DNA from: Serendipita indica DSM 11827
Lineage: Eukaryota; Basidiomycota; Agaricomycetes; Sebacinales; Serendipitaceae
Reading direction: 5' to 3'
NCBI GenBank assembly: GCA_910890315.1
Contig: CAJVGD010000046.1
Span: 806,001-870,000 of the forward strand
DNA length: 64,000 nucleotides
In this document: piece after piece, positions 13,301 through 24,750 of the stretch
Layout of the letters: the number at the start of each line of letters is the position of its first letter
Position numbering within the stretch: position 1 is the stretch's first letter
Made by a program: the position numbers and the translations under genes
The notes under the pieces: model-generated
The model's input: the letters and a program-made list of their open reading frames with translations, nothing else
Databases searched by the model: none
What the model was told of the DNA's origin: nothing

Positions 13301-13780
13301 GTTGTCGACTCGATGAGTCCTCCGAACATGCAGTTCCTCACCCTCGCGGGCTCGCCCAGTCATCCGCCATGGACGCTTGAATCGGGCGGGAATAGTCCTG
13401 TCGCAGAAGTTGGGAGCGTAGATGGGAATAGTGTGAGTACGCTGGGTAGTCGGAGATTACCGTCGTCGATGCATGGAGCCAATCCTGGTCATCACTCTAC
13501 CCCGTCCTACGAGTATTTTACCTATACCCGAAGCCATCCGCCAACGCCGCATTCAGGGATTAATCCCATGTTCCAAGTGGTACGGAAAACCTTTGCTTTT
13601 GGAGGTTTTTTTATTCTGACACTTCTCTAGGCTCCTCCGGTCCCGCCTCTTCCTGCAACCTCTCACATTGCGTCTGGACAGTCGCTACCCCCCCTTTCCA
13701 GTCTCCTTTCCGTGATCGACATGCAAACGCACCCGACAGACTCAATTCATCAGCAGCAACCGCTTGGTCAACCGCCATGA
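10362..13780 (+). CDS. Ime2/MAK-type Ser/Thr protein kinase
   Basis: This CMGC kinase of the RCK (Ime2/MAK/ICK) group resembles Ustilago Crk1; relatives control meiosis, mating and morphogenesis. Exons 10362-10626, 10690-10919, 10982-11665, 11729-13579 and 13631-13780 keep frame. The kinase domain has the Gly loop GVGDGSFGTV, AIK (Lys), YFHRDMKPENLL, ADFGLAR, a TEY activation site in PPYTEYVATRWYRAPE, and WAVGTIMAEV. An insert of about 25 residues (TTGIAEYTNFSPLV...) sits between HRD and DFG. The tail of about 650 residues is low in complexity, with a His-rich patch, a basic Glu/Arg segment near 12530-12650 and Ser/Pro runs, as in other long MAK tails. The start is the first ATG of the open exon; a second ATG lies two codons on. 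Confidence 0.92.
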
Positions 13781-14887
13781 CAATGACCGCCCGGCTTCAC
13801 CTGACCGTCGCGGATTCTTCCGGCCCTGGCTATCTCACGACATTCATCACGTTTTTTCTTGCTAGGCCATGACCCCTTTCTTGCTCGCATCCATCCGAGC
13901 CGGCAGATATCCCCTCTCAGGCGCAGCCAGACTGTCCTCTTACGCCGTTTTTTTGGTTTGTTCCACACAGACACACACTACCCCTCTCAACGTGACTTGC
14001 CACGCCAGTCTTGTATTTTTCTCGTCTGGACCGCCGTCATCTAATCTCCTCGACTGTTCTCGGCTCGACTACCCGACTCTTCTTGTCAAACTACATTATT
14101 ACTGCCGGACACCCTACACGGCTACTAATTGATCCTGGTCACAATCATGACCATTGCACGCTCGTTTAGTCTCGATGCTGATGCCTGGATTCGCAACGGC
14201 CGCTCGTTATCTGCACTGCATGGCCTCCGGAAGACTGCATGTAGATGACGACGGTTTGAAATCCATCTGCAGTGAGTATTAGATTATTCCGATTCGCTTT
14301 CGCTGACATGGTGCCTTTGGCAGCCACCCCACACGCTCCTTTGGTCCCGGTTTTCGAACACCTGTTTTCTACTCCAAAACAGATTCGCAATCCATCACAC
14401 TCTGCACACGCCTTACGGTGTCGTTTTGGCAGCTTTGCCATATCCCCCTTTGAAGCCCTCCCGACGCGGGCTGTTTGTATTTCTACCTCCAAGGGTCTTG
14501 TCCACCAATGGGCTCAGCCGCCTCGTCGTTCTGCCTTGTCGTACGCCGTCCACTCCCACCATAGTCTCTCCTTTCGTCTCGTCATTCCTCTCCTTTACTC
14601 CTGGGATGTTGGGTGGAGATTCAAATTTTGCTGCTCCCTAGCATAAGTTGTGTCAATTATAGTATCACTAGCCAATACAAGAACAGTAGTAAATCCTGAA
14701 TGTGCTCGATAAATTGTGAATCCGCCTTTGCGATCGTGCGCTCATAGCCCTTGGACCCTTCCGTCGCCGCCAACGCTTCGTTCGGCTTTGTCGTCGCCCT
14801 TTTGGCGCTCTTATTCTCTCTAGCACGCAGGATCGTGCTCTTCGTTCCTCTTCTTTCATTTTGTCGTGCAACGACAGTCTTTCCCAA
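13781..14887. other. Gap without a recognised gene
   Basis: This 1.1-kb stretch separates the kinase stop from the transporter start. The only ATG frame of note is a 33-codon one at 14147 (MTIARSFSLDADAW...), too short and lone to call. The sequence is C/T-rich, consistent with the 3' UTR of the kinase and a promoter/leader for the next gene. I see no repeats or RNA gene. Confidence 0.3.
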
Positions 14888-17286
14888 ATGCCTGTTGGTT
14901 CCTCCGATGCCATTCAAGCGTGGGACCTCTTGTCTCGAATTCAACAATGCGTAGGAGCGCAGGATTCATCGAATCGACCTTTCAGTACAGACGTTCGCAC
15001 CTCGCAGCCATCCACGTTCAACGCACCCTCGAATCTTTCGCTGCCACCACCAGCTTACACACAGCGCCTCAAGCCATGTTTCCCGCCTTCCCTTGCGAGA
15101 CCGACTCCTCGACCGCGCGTATTCTCCGCACCGTCCTTTTCCAATCGCGTGTCAACGCTCGACATGGAACGTGGTGGCGTAGCTGGGGATAGTTCTGCCT
15201 GCAGTTCCCGCTCAGCCAGTCAAGACAGAACCAGTACATGTGTCCCTCTGTCCAGACAAAACTCGCTTCCTTGTCTTGGTAAAGGCGTGGATGGGGAGAG
15301 TGGTGGTCTGCCTCTGCGACGTGTCGATAGTGCTGCGTCCTTTGCTTCTACATTATCCTACACTGGAATTGATCCAGATGATCCCCGTATTACTGGAGCC
15401 CGCCGCCCGAGCGCAGAAGTAGGATTCCCGAGTGAGCTTTAAACGCAGAGAATAGGGGGGTGCAAAACAAGTTAACACGCGTTACAGGTTATAAGGAAGG
15501 GGAAGCCTTTCTCTTACTTCTCACAGAGGCATTGATGAGGTTTGGTGCACCCTCGCATCGAATCGAGTCGCAGCTCCTGTCCGTGGCGGCGTCCCTCCAT
15601 ATCAAGCTCCAAGTCATACATGTTCCTGGCGTGACAATCATGTCGTTTAGCAAGCATATCAAGAATTCTTCGGCCGTCAATGTTCGCTTTGTCAAGGCTT
15701 CCACCAAAGTTGACCTCGGACGTTTGCACGACGTCCATGTCGTGTATAAAAAGGTGGTTCACTACGAAGAGACTACGGAAAATGCATCAAGTGCTCTCAA
15801 GCAGCTCCTAAAGCGAGATCCAATCTTCAAGTACGTGCTTACTTTGTACAAAACTCGCTATTCTGATTTGTCTACAGTGCACCCGAACAGATCATGTTAG
15901 CCGTCATATGTGGTCTGATACTCTCTCCCATGGCATACAAAGGATCCGTGTTGGACCTTGTTGCGGCTGGTCTTTGTTGTGGAGTTATTGCATGGCTCCA
16001 TCTATGGGCGGCAAAGAAGAATGCAATGTTCTCCAATTTCGTAGAGTGAGTCCGATTATTGTAAGTCTCAGTGTCCCTAAATGCCCTCAAGGATCACGTC
16101 TGCCATTTTCGTTGCGTTTACTGCACGCGGTCTGTCAAGTCTTCCCCAAGGTATCTTTTGTTATTCGGCGGTGGCATCTGCAGGCGTTGTGAAGCTGCTT
16201 CCAAAATACATGATCATCTGCGGCTCATTGGAGTTGGCATCAAAGCAGGGTGAGCGGCGGACACAAATACCAACCCCCTCACTGACACACAAAAAGTGAT
16301 GACCGGTTCAGTAAAGATGGTTTATGCCATCATATGGTCCTTATTCCTCGGATTCTCGATAACGCTTGGAAGGCAAGCCGTCGTCGGTTGTGCCTCATCC
16401 TTGGCTGATTCGAATCTCAGTGACCTCTACTATCTTATCGATTCGGGAGCACGCAGCCGACGATTCCAAGCAACTCAATACCTCGCTGACGCAATGATTC
16501 TTGTAGGAGATTTCAGTCTCGACAATACAACCACCACCTGGGGGTTCCACTTCTCCAACGTAACAGCGCCGCCGTCCACTCGCTTGTACAGTGTCAATGG
16601 TTGTTATCGCTCACCCGATTGGCCGTGGTATCTTCAGTCTCCTCCGCCCTGGACGCTGCTATTTCTAGTTCCTCTCTATGCCGTATTCTCTGCGTTTGCA
16701 GCCTTTCAGCCACTGAAGAGCCGGGAACTTCCCGTAATGGTCCTGGTCAGCTGTTGTTCCTATGCGGCCAATAGGGTAAAAGGCTTCATTCTACCTCTGG
16801 TCACAGCTAACATGCTTGCGCACACATTCTCAGGGCGTTCATGTAGTCATTCCATCACGTGGAGATATTTCTGGTGCCATTGGAGCTTTCGTAATCGGGT
16901 GCGTCACTCCTCCGCTCGCCACCGATAACCATTATCTCTGACCAAGTCACGCGGAACAGGGCTATGGGACATTTGTACTCGCGCATCTTCCACGGGACAG
17001 CGTTCATAGCCATGTTCAATGGAATAGGCTTCCTGGTTCCCTCGGCTATCGCGGCAACGGGAGGGTTGGCACAAAACTACAGAGGAAAGTCAGGGAATCA
17101 CTACACATCCAGTCTGGACTTGGCGATGCGCATGATACAGGGTCAGTGTGTTCTCGTATACGACAAGCACATGCGGCTAAGATACAGGGGACAGTGGCTA
17201 TCGGGACGACCATGGGTCTCTACACAAGTGCCCTCGTGGTGTATTCTGTAGGGAAGCGGAAAAAGGGTGCGCTATGGGCCTTCTGA
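14888..17286 (+). CDS. Prm10/ThrE-family membrane transporter
   Basis: This multi-pass protein of the ThrE (DUF1212) family includes yeast pheromone-regulated Prm10 and bacterial Thr/Ser exporters; the fungal substrate is unproven. The first in-frame ATG is 14888 (MPVGSSDAIQAWDLL). A Ser-rich cytosolic N-terminus leads, across an intron at about 15433-15487, to the conserved domain GYKEGEAFLLLLTEALMRFGAPSHRIE and HVPGVTIMSF. Hydrophobic segments follow: IMLAVICGLILSPMAY, GSVLDLVAAGLCCGVIAW, ITSAIFVAFTARGL and VYAIIWSLFLGFSITLG. The end is GTAFIAMFNGIGFLVPSAIAATGG and then a short last exon, TTMGLYTSALVVYSVGKRKKGALWAF. About eight or nine introns are needed. Confidence 0.88.
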
Positions 17287-18114
17287 GCACACGAGTGTAG
17301 AGACCTAGGGATGAATACGAACGTTGGATGACGGCTCACACCCGTTTCTGCATGAGCGCTAAGAGATGGCATGCAGAAAACCGACGGTTTGTGACCAATT
17401 CGGCCCCTTCGCCCGACAACAGCCTTCAATTTTTTTATCTCACCCGCACGCTGGGTCCCTGGGCCTTATCATCGCTTGCGGAGCAGCGACGTCAGGAATC
17501 CTTGTCAGCTGGTGATCGTGGTGGCAACTCCCGAGCCCTGATAGTCTTCGATTCTCGAGTTGAAAGGGCTATCTCTGTGAAATGGCGACCTCTTCACTCA
17601 AGCATAGCAGCTTAATGCAAAGCCAAGGAGTCGACACGCATGTTTTTCTGGGCCCTGATAGGCAGAACTTCGCCCCGAGCACCAGGCAATGAGGCACTTC
17701 AGGCTCAACGCCGGATTCAAATGACATCTATCGCGCCCGTATGGATTGGTTTGCTACTTGGAAACGAGACCCATTTCCTATTCTGCCCCAGTTCATCCCC
17801 AGACGCCACGTCGAGGCCGTTTTTCAATGCACTTATCTCTGCCCTAGCTTATCAGCAGCACGCCGGATTTGCACCTCGTGCGCCGTGCTTGTCGCAACGT
17901 GTGACCAAGGTTATTCTTTCCAGCCACCGTATCATCATCATTTGCCAATATTGCGTGGCCGCGGCTGGCTTCCGCCTTTGGTATCCGACCCGTCTTGATC
18001 ACCGAATCTAGCCAAAGAAATTGTGTGTCACATACAATCCGATCTTGAACCCAAGCGTTTTTCCTGGTGCCCTCTCTTCTCCTTCTTGGCCACCTCTTCT
18101 CCAGACGGGCACCC
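17287..18114. other. Gap of uncertain content
   Basis: This 0.8-kb stretch has several overlapping open frames on both strands but none with a family signature. Some of it (17,720-18,060) may be 5' exons of the next gene, but I cannot pick a splice path. Otherwise it holds a 3' UTR and a promoter. Confidence 0.25.
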
Positions 18115-19240
18115 ATGGACAGCAGTCTCTTGGATGGATGGCTCGCTCTTGCTGCAGAGACACGACGAGTCGATCGAATTTCATCTACTCTGGGCCGTAC
18201 GCAGCTTTTCTCCCATCTTCCGAGCACTCGTCTTACCCTTCCCATAGTAGATTTCCCGTCTACTTCGACGTCTCCGTCCAGTTTGGGTTCGTCCTCTGGG
18301 TCTTCAGGTCTAAATACTCCATCCCAAAATGCATTCCGATTTCTCTCGCTCCTCAAGGACATGTCCCCAGAGTTGCTCGAGTCGCAGTCCCCTTCTTTGG
18401 TTTGTCTACGCGACCTCCATACCTCCTGCCACTTACCGCTGCCGTAGAGCCAGTCCCCTTCGCCACCCTTATCAAGGCAGCGTTCGGGCTCGTACCACCG
18501 ACATACAGGACTTTCAATTCCGAAATCAACTCGTACTGTCGGTCGACCTCCGATATCGCTGGACACAACCAGCCCTCCGTCGTTTCCCGAATGGCGAACA
18601 CAGAGGCAGTTCTCGAAGCATCCATATGCGTACAGCCCGTCACCCGAGGTCCAGCGGTCATCTATGCATAGTGGACGCCATCTCTCATATCCAATCTGGC
18701 CTGCGCACCAGCCAATCTCCGCCGCGGATCGCTCACAGCCATTTCATGCCCCGTTGATAACATATTCAGCGGGTTCTCCCACCAACACGACTGGTCTCCG
18801 CTCGAGCCGGACTGTATCATCTCGTAATCCTGGTGGACTCCATGCCAGTGAGAACGAGTTTGGTTATGTTATCACGGATTCGATATCTCCAATGTTGTCC
18901 GAGCCATTTCATCGCCTGATTGTCAATGATGAGGAGGACGAGGTTCGCGAAGCAAGACCGCTTGGCTCGACTGCACCCGAACGTCATGCGCAGATAACCA
19001 ACGACGCCGAGATGAAAACGGTAGCGGAAGAAGACGAAAATGCTGGCGACTGGTGGTGAGAGATTCTCCTTTTTGGGCTTGTGCAAAATGTCTCACAACC
19101 GCGGTTACAGGGAAGAAGATCCCGCTCGGGATTTCACGTTTGAATTTGAGATTCATCCTCATTCTCCGAAATATGGACATGCAGCACCATTGCGTCACAC
19201 ACGACAAAACGCCTGGAGTTCGCAAGTCCATGGGAATTGA
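18115..19240 (+). CDS. Ser/Pro-rich protein of unknown function
   Basis: I do not recognise a family. The ATG at 18115 (MDSSLLDGWLALAAETRRVDRISS) leads a mostly disordered protein rich in Ser and Pro (STSTSPSSLGSSSGSSGL; SQSPSPPLSRQRSGSYHRHTG). An acidic tail, IVNDEEDEVREA...EEDENAGDWW, follows. One stop in this frame is removed by a clean 48-bp GT-AG intron (18400-18447, phase 0). A second intron after GDWW (donor GTGAGA) joins EEDPARDFTFEFEIHPHSPKYG and ends at 19240. A 240-codon open frame on the opposite strand overlaps it but is Arg-rich and lacks intron logic. The gene could be a regulatory scaffold; nothing shown proves that. The start may lie further upstream. Confidence 0.5.
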
Positions 19241-19508
19241 GTGGTGTATTGCTGTCTCTTTTTTTTTGGAATACTATATCATCTCTCTTCTTCGGGGTTT
19301 CCTGTCCCTTTGGTTCTGGGTTGCCGTTCTCCCACTTCACAACTGACGTTGCTACTGCCCTTCGGATAGCTCGCAAGGTCAGAGCTGGTGATTGGAATAG
19401 CTCTAGTGTGACTGTAATTATCTTCTTGGAATCCACTTGGTGTCGTCGTGCTTGTGGTCGGTGGTAAAGTTGAGCTACTAGCCGCATTCAAGGTTGGACC
19501 AGACCATC

Positions 19509-22500
19509 ATGTCTGTCGCACGTAGGCAGTCCTCTCAATCGCCCTCGTCACGCTTTGGGCACTCATCGAATGCGACAGAGTTTGAAGATCGCTCGCTGGA
19601 CTTTTGCAACTCATTCTGGGGGCCAGGCGACGCTGGATATGAGGTCCTCACGTCGCGCATGCGCATTGCAATGAAGACTATCGAGGATCTGAGGAACTTT
19701 TGGAGAGAAAGGTGAAGAATTTCCGGCTCTGGTGCCGTCTATTCGTCACGGCGGCTAATAATCCACTGCTGGTAGAGCGGCGATAGAGGATGATTATGCC
19801 AAACGGCTCGTACGACTCTCCAAACAACCTTTAGGTCAAGGAGAGATTGGGTGAGTGTTTGTTGAGCTCGCCGAGTCTCCTCCTGGTTGCTGATCAGCTG
19901 GCGCAAGTGAACTCAAGAATTCGCTCGATGTCCTCCGGCAAGAGACAGAGCGTCAAGCTGGACAACATCTATCGCTTGCCATATCGATACGCAAGGAACT
20001 AGAGGCCCCTGCCAACGAGTTCCTCGCCAAGCAGGCGCACCACAAGAAAACGGTACGTGAACAGACCGGCGCTTGTGGTCTCTAGATGCTGAGTCCCCGG
20101 GGTTCCAGTATCAAAATTCGATCGAAAAGACGTACAAAGCGAAACAGATGAATGAAGGTTATGTTGCAAAGGCCAGAGACCGTTACGAACAGGATTGCCA
20201 TCGCATCAACTCCTTCACTGCTCAGCAGTCGCTCGTCCAGGGACGAGAGCTCGACAAGGTTACTATTAAGCTCGAGCGTGCTCAGGGTACAATAGAGGCC
20301 AACAAACGAGATTACCAAAACTTTACGCTGGCTCTTGCCGAGACCGTCTCACGATGGGACAAGGAATGGAAAGACTTTTGCGACAGGTGCCAGGATCTCG
20401 AGGAGGATCGTATCGAGTTCCTCAAGGACAATGTCTGGGCCTATGCCAATGCTGTCTCTACGGTCTGCGTGCACGAGGATGAGGCGAGTCATCTCCACCA
20501 CTCGCGGGTCATTAACTGAGCGTTTCAAAGTCATGTGAATCTATCAGACTGTCGTTGGAGCGCCTCGACGTCCCAAAGGACATCGAAACCTTCATCACTA
20601 ATCATGGCACTGGATCCGCCATCCCTGAAGCGCCTCCGTTTATCAATTACTCCTCTCCGGAGCCCACGCCAGCCCGACCACCGGTTCGTCAAGCCAATTT
20701 CGAGCGGTCATCAACCCGTCCACAATCGATCATGTCACCCGCGATCAGCCAGGTGCAACGCGAGGAGGAACCAGTCGATGCTGGCGAGGCGGGAGTGGGC
20801 GCCAAACACGCAAGAGGCGCGTCAGGAAGTTACATTGGAACCCAAGAAACTGGTGCAGGTAGTATTCTCAGCCATCAAGCACCGCCTACTCTCCCGCCGA
20901 GTTCGATGCAAGGTGGACCAGCTCCTGGGATGGGCTACCATACGCAAACCGGTAGCATTAGTTCCATACATAGTGGGTCACCTTATGGACAGCCTACTCT
21001 GCCTCCTTCCTCTAGTATCAGCAACGATCGCCGCACGTCTTATCAAGCAGGGCCCAATTCTTCTGCAGACCCGGGTACATACGACTTTGCAAAATCCGCA
21101 CATATTCAACCTGGAGCGCCTAATGACCCCCTCGAGCAACAACTACAACTCCTACGCGGCGGGGGCGGTGGCGGCGATAGCGTTCATCGAGGTAACAGCA
21201 CGCGAGCACCTGCTTCAACTCATCAGGCCACCAACTCTGTACAAAGTAACAGCCACAGAGCTGTCTCTCCTGCGCCTGCGCCTGCGCCAGCTGCACTGTC
21301 CCCACCCACGAGCAGCGCCGTGGATTATTCAGAATCGGCAAATGCCATTGTAGGGCAACACCCTGCGTCTCGTCCCAGCTCCCCGGCACTTTCTGTCGCA
21401 CCACATCCTGCCATGATGCAACCTGGAGGTGTCCGTGCACCGAGTCCTGTCGAAAAGGTCGTCGCCGAGTATGGACAGGCGTTCCCTGGCGAACGGAGGC
21501 GGTCCGGAAGCATCAATACACAGAACCACCAGCGTGGGAGAACAGAAAACTCTGCTCCCGGTCAGCGATCTGTCAGCCCTGGATACGCTGGCGTTGGCGC
21601 GAACGGCCGTAGTCCAAGCCCTCAACCGTTCAAGAGACTGGCGTCTCCGGGACCCGGAAATCCCCAACAATCTCAACAAGTCAATCTGGGACAGCAATAC
21701 AACCACGTGTCACCCCCTCCGAATGCGGATCGTCGAGGCGCGAGCCCAGCTCTGCAACCAGCCACCGGGTCTGTTAGGCGAGCCGCTAGCCCTGCTGGTA
21801 TCTCTTTAGATGCAACAGGTCAAGTATCTCACGATAGTTTGGCTCGCGACCCGCAGCTCAACAACTATGGACGGTCGGCTGCAACCCCTATCGCGGCCCC
21901 AGTCCCCACTCCCATGAATCAGCCTGGTCCAAACTATGCGTATTATAATCAGTCACCAGCGCAACCCCAGCAACAACAGCAACAGCAAGTTGTAGCTCCT
22001 ATGCAGGGACCTCCGAGCATGCACATGGGACAACAATCCAACTTCGTTGCTCCACCTCCACCGCCGATGAACCAGCAGCAGGTATACAACATGTATCAGC
22101 AGCCCGTTCAACCTGTCCATAATCCTATGGGATCTCAGGGCTCGCTTTCTCAGTACGGCGTATCGCAGCAAGCCCAATACCAACCCTCACAACAGCAACA
22201 GCAGTTGCAACAACAACAACAGCCACCACCACCGCCTGTTGCGAATAATCAACCGGCGATGTATGCCCAACCTGGCTACGGTATGCCTATGCAGAACGCT
22301 AGCAACTATGCCCAACAACAACTGCAACAACAACAACCCCAACAGCAGCAGCAGCAGCCTCCTCAGCAACACCAGGGCCAGCATATGCAAATGGGTGTTG
22401 GGATGATGCCTCCTAACCAAGCTCAGCAACCACCATCAAACCCGGTTTCGGTTGCGCCTACCCAGGGCAACAGGGAATCGCCCACACCGCCTACGGGCAA

Positions 22501-22760
22501 TTATATTGAGGATCGTGGCATTCTGTTCTATGGTGAGCATCTCAAGAAACGCTCTTGGCTCGATACTGAGGGCCCTTATAGTCAAAGCGTTATACGACTA
22601 TACCGCGACCATTGATGAAGAGTTCTCTTTCCAAGCTGGGGATGTTATCGCCGTGTTGGCCACTCCAGATGATGGTTGGTGGCAAGGAATCCTACTTGAC
22701 GACTCGCGTCGCCAGCCTGGACGAACCGTGTTCCCAAGTAACTTTGTATGTCTGTTCTGA
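19509..22760 (+). CDS. F-BAR/SH3 cytokinesis protein (Cdc15/Hof1/Imp2-like)
   Basis: This membrane-bending scaffold of the contractile ring and septum has a family layout of F-BAR, disordered linker and SH3. The ATG at 19509 gives MSVARRQSSQ. The F-BAR part follows: SLDFCNSFWGPGDAGYEVL, EDDYAKRLVRLSK, ELKNSLDVLRQETERQ and a long coiled-coil-like stretch to about 20480. The intron 20484-20530 starts GAG|GCGAGT, a GC-AG type, and joins ...HEDE to SCESIRLSLERLDVP. The linker of about 600 residues is Pro/Ser/Gln-rich with polyQ runs. The SH3 (VKALYDYTATIDEEFSFQAGD...DDGWWQG...FPSNF) follows a last intron near 22532-22580. The SH3 ends at its natural border four codons before the stop. A donor-like GTATGT lies there, so extra exons cannot be excluded. 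Confidence 0.9.
21967..22360 (+). repeat. CAA/CAG (polyGln) low-complexity tracts in the F-BAR linker
   Basis: Several interrupted CAA/CAG runs encode Gln stretches of 5-7 residues at about 21967-21990, 22190-22222 and 22310-22362, with a polyPro patch (PPPPP) between. They lie in frame in the disordered linker and are likely length-variable. Confidence 0.8.
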
Positions 22761-22961
22761 GTCTGTTTTCTCTCGACGGTTGCTGCCTGAGGGAGCTATA
22801 TCCAGAGTCGATAGTCTTCTAGCCTTGTCCATCTCTGTAGGTCTTTACCCCAATCTTCTTTTTTGGATTCACTGTGTTTCTGAGGGTCTGGCTTCCGCTG
22901 CTACATCAAAACCGGGTTTCTCCGCTTATTTACCTTGACCACTGACCTCGTGTACACTTTA

Positions 22962-24530
22962 ATGCTGAAGCGGCGCTCGAAAGCGCCTCCGAGGAGTAAC
23001 GTGAGACTATTCGGCTTCCTTTACTCATTGACGAGGTATCTCAAGGTTTTTAGACCGGAAATGGCCCGTCAGCTTTCAACGGTGGTGGTTCTGGGATAGA
23101 GGTGCGCTCTAGAGCTCTTTCAATGAACTCATACTGATATTGAATCTTCAAAGGTGCCCACGAGAGCAAACACAGTTGGCGAGATTCCACAACTAACCCA
23201 ATGGCCGGGCACAAATGAGGACCACCGGCGCGAGCGCCATCATGTTGAGCCTCAGCGATACCAATCACAAATTTCCCAAGATTCGGAAGACTCTGCACTA
23301 CCCTATCTACAAGACGACTCTCCTTCAACTCCCGCAGTGCCTTCACCGCGTCCTCAGTCTTCACCCTTCCCCTTGTTCAGACCCCAAGGGTTCCAGATGC
23401 CGCCCAGCGCCCAGTCCTCACCTGGTGCAGGGTATCCACCCGTTCCTGCGTTTGATTATCATGCACAGGCCCTCTCCGTGGTAGGTGCCCATCCATCGAC
23501 TGGCATCAAGGACAAGCCGGCGCCGTTTCCAGTCATGATGATGGCTCCTCAAAATGTAGTCAAACCTCGGGAGAGCATGCCCGTAGAGGCGGTCATGGCA
23601 CGATATGGGCACGACATTCGTGATGACTCTCTTCCGACGTTGGCTGATCCACGTAGGGAGAAGAACCCAAGTAGAATGGCCCAGCAAGAACCAAGCCAGG
23701 CTGGACCTCCACCATCTCTACCGCCAATTCAGGAGCCCCAGAGACATAGACTTACGCGCCCGTCATCGTCATCGCGCCGAGTGCAATCTCAGATGCCGCC
23801 TCCTAGACAACCTCCAATCGAACAAACGCAACCCAAGTCTCAACAGCAGTCAGAGTCACGGGGTTCGGAAGAAAAGAAGCGGAGCGCCTCGTTGCTGAGA
23901 AAGTTGACGAAGAAGCGGCCCGCGAGCACGCCAGCGACAAACAGAAATCCCAAGGAGCCAGAAATGCGAGATCCGCGTCTTGATCCAACAAGGCGGAATG
24001 AAATCATGCCCGAGATCATGTTTCATGGTGAGTTTACCTACAGTCTCGAGCGACACGGTCTTCTGACTGTTACTAGCGCGCGCCACACAGGATTATGAGA
24101 TGCAATCATATGATGAGCTCGGGTATTCTGCAGGGGATATCTTGGCCATTACTAGTGCGCCGGAGAGCGGGAGATGGACTGGCTACGTCGTTGGCCAAAA
24201 CGATGGGCGTCAGGAGCCTCGGATAGTGTACCGTACCTACCTTTCGCTACTCCAACGAGTGGACAGTTCAAGGTCCGCTGGACAGCCTCTGTTCTTTGGT
24301 GCGCTCTACCCGTTGCTCAACTCAAAGTCCCTAACACATGTCTAGTGGAGGCGGTTTACAATTATCAGGCGACAAGAGAAGATGAATTCAATTTTGTAGC
24401 TGGTGATATTATAGCGGTTCTCTCTACACCTTCAGGGGCCTACTGGGTCGGTGTTAACCAGCGGGCTCGGGCACCATCCAAAGGACGCATGTTTCCATGG
24501 AAGCTAGTGGCTCCAGGTAGGATTCGATAG
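22962..24530 (+). CDS. SH3 protein; partial tandem paralogue of the F-BAR gene
   Basis: The ATG at 22962 opens a 13-codon exon (MLKRRSKAPPRSN). Exons 23054-23101, 23154-24027, 24077-24298 and 24346-24530 follow, all in frame with GT-AG borders. A Pro/Ser linker holds the motif MPVEAVMARYGHDI, which parallels SPVEKVVAEYGQAF in the upstream F-BAR protein. Two SH3-like domains follow: DYEMQSYDELGYSAGDIL...RWTGYVV, a weak one, and VEAVYNYQATREDEFNFVAGDIIAVLSTP. The second is close to the upstream SH3 (TIDEEFSFQAGDVIAVLATP). No F-BAR domain is present. It may be a separate scaffold or, if a long intron joins 22747 to about 22971, the tail of one larger gene. The stop could be bypassed by a GTAGGA donor at 24516. 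Confidence 0.68.
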
Positions 24531-24750
24531 ACATTTCTGATATTTACTTCGGACTTTCATTCACTTCGTGTTGTATTATTCCCCAGAACCCCCTGTCTAC
24601 TCCCGAAAGTGTATGTCTGTCTGTTTCAACATGAATGGGTACCATTGTTCATCTGGTAATGATATGTGTCCTTTCTGGTCCAACGCCCGTTACGCCAGTC
24701 TCGCGACCTTACTTGCACCCGACTATATCAGAGTGTGCACGTTGAGGCCA

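Noticed and set aside
17844-18566. 240-codon open frame on the minus strand
   Set aside because: It is Arg-rich with no family motif. It mirrors a Ser/Pro-rich plus-strand frame that has two clean introns, which is a better gene model.
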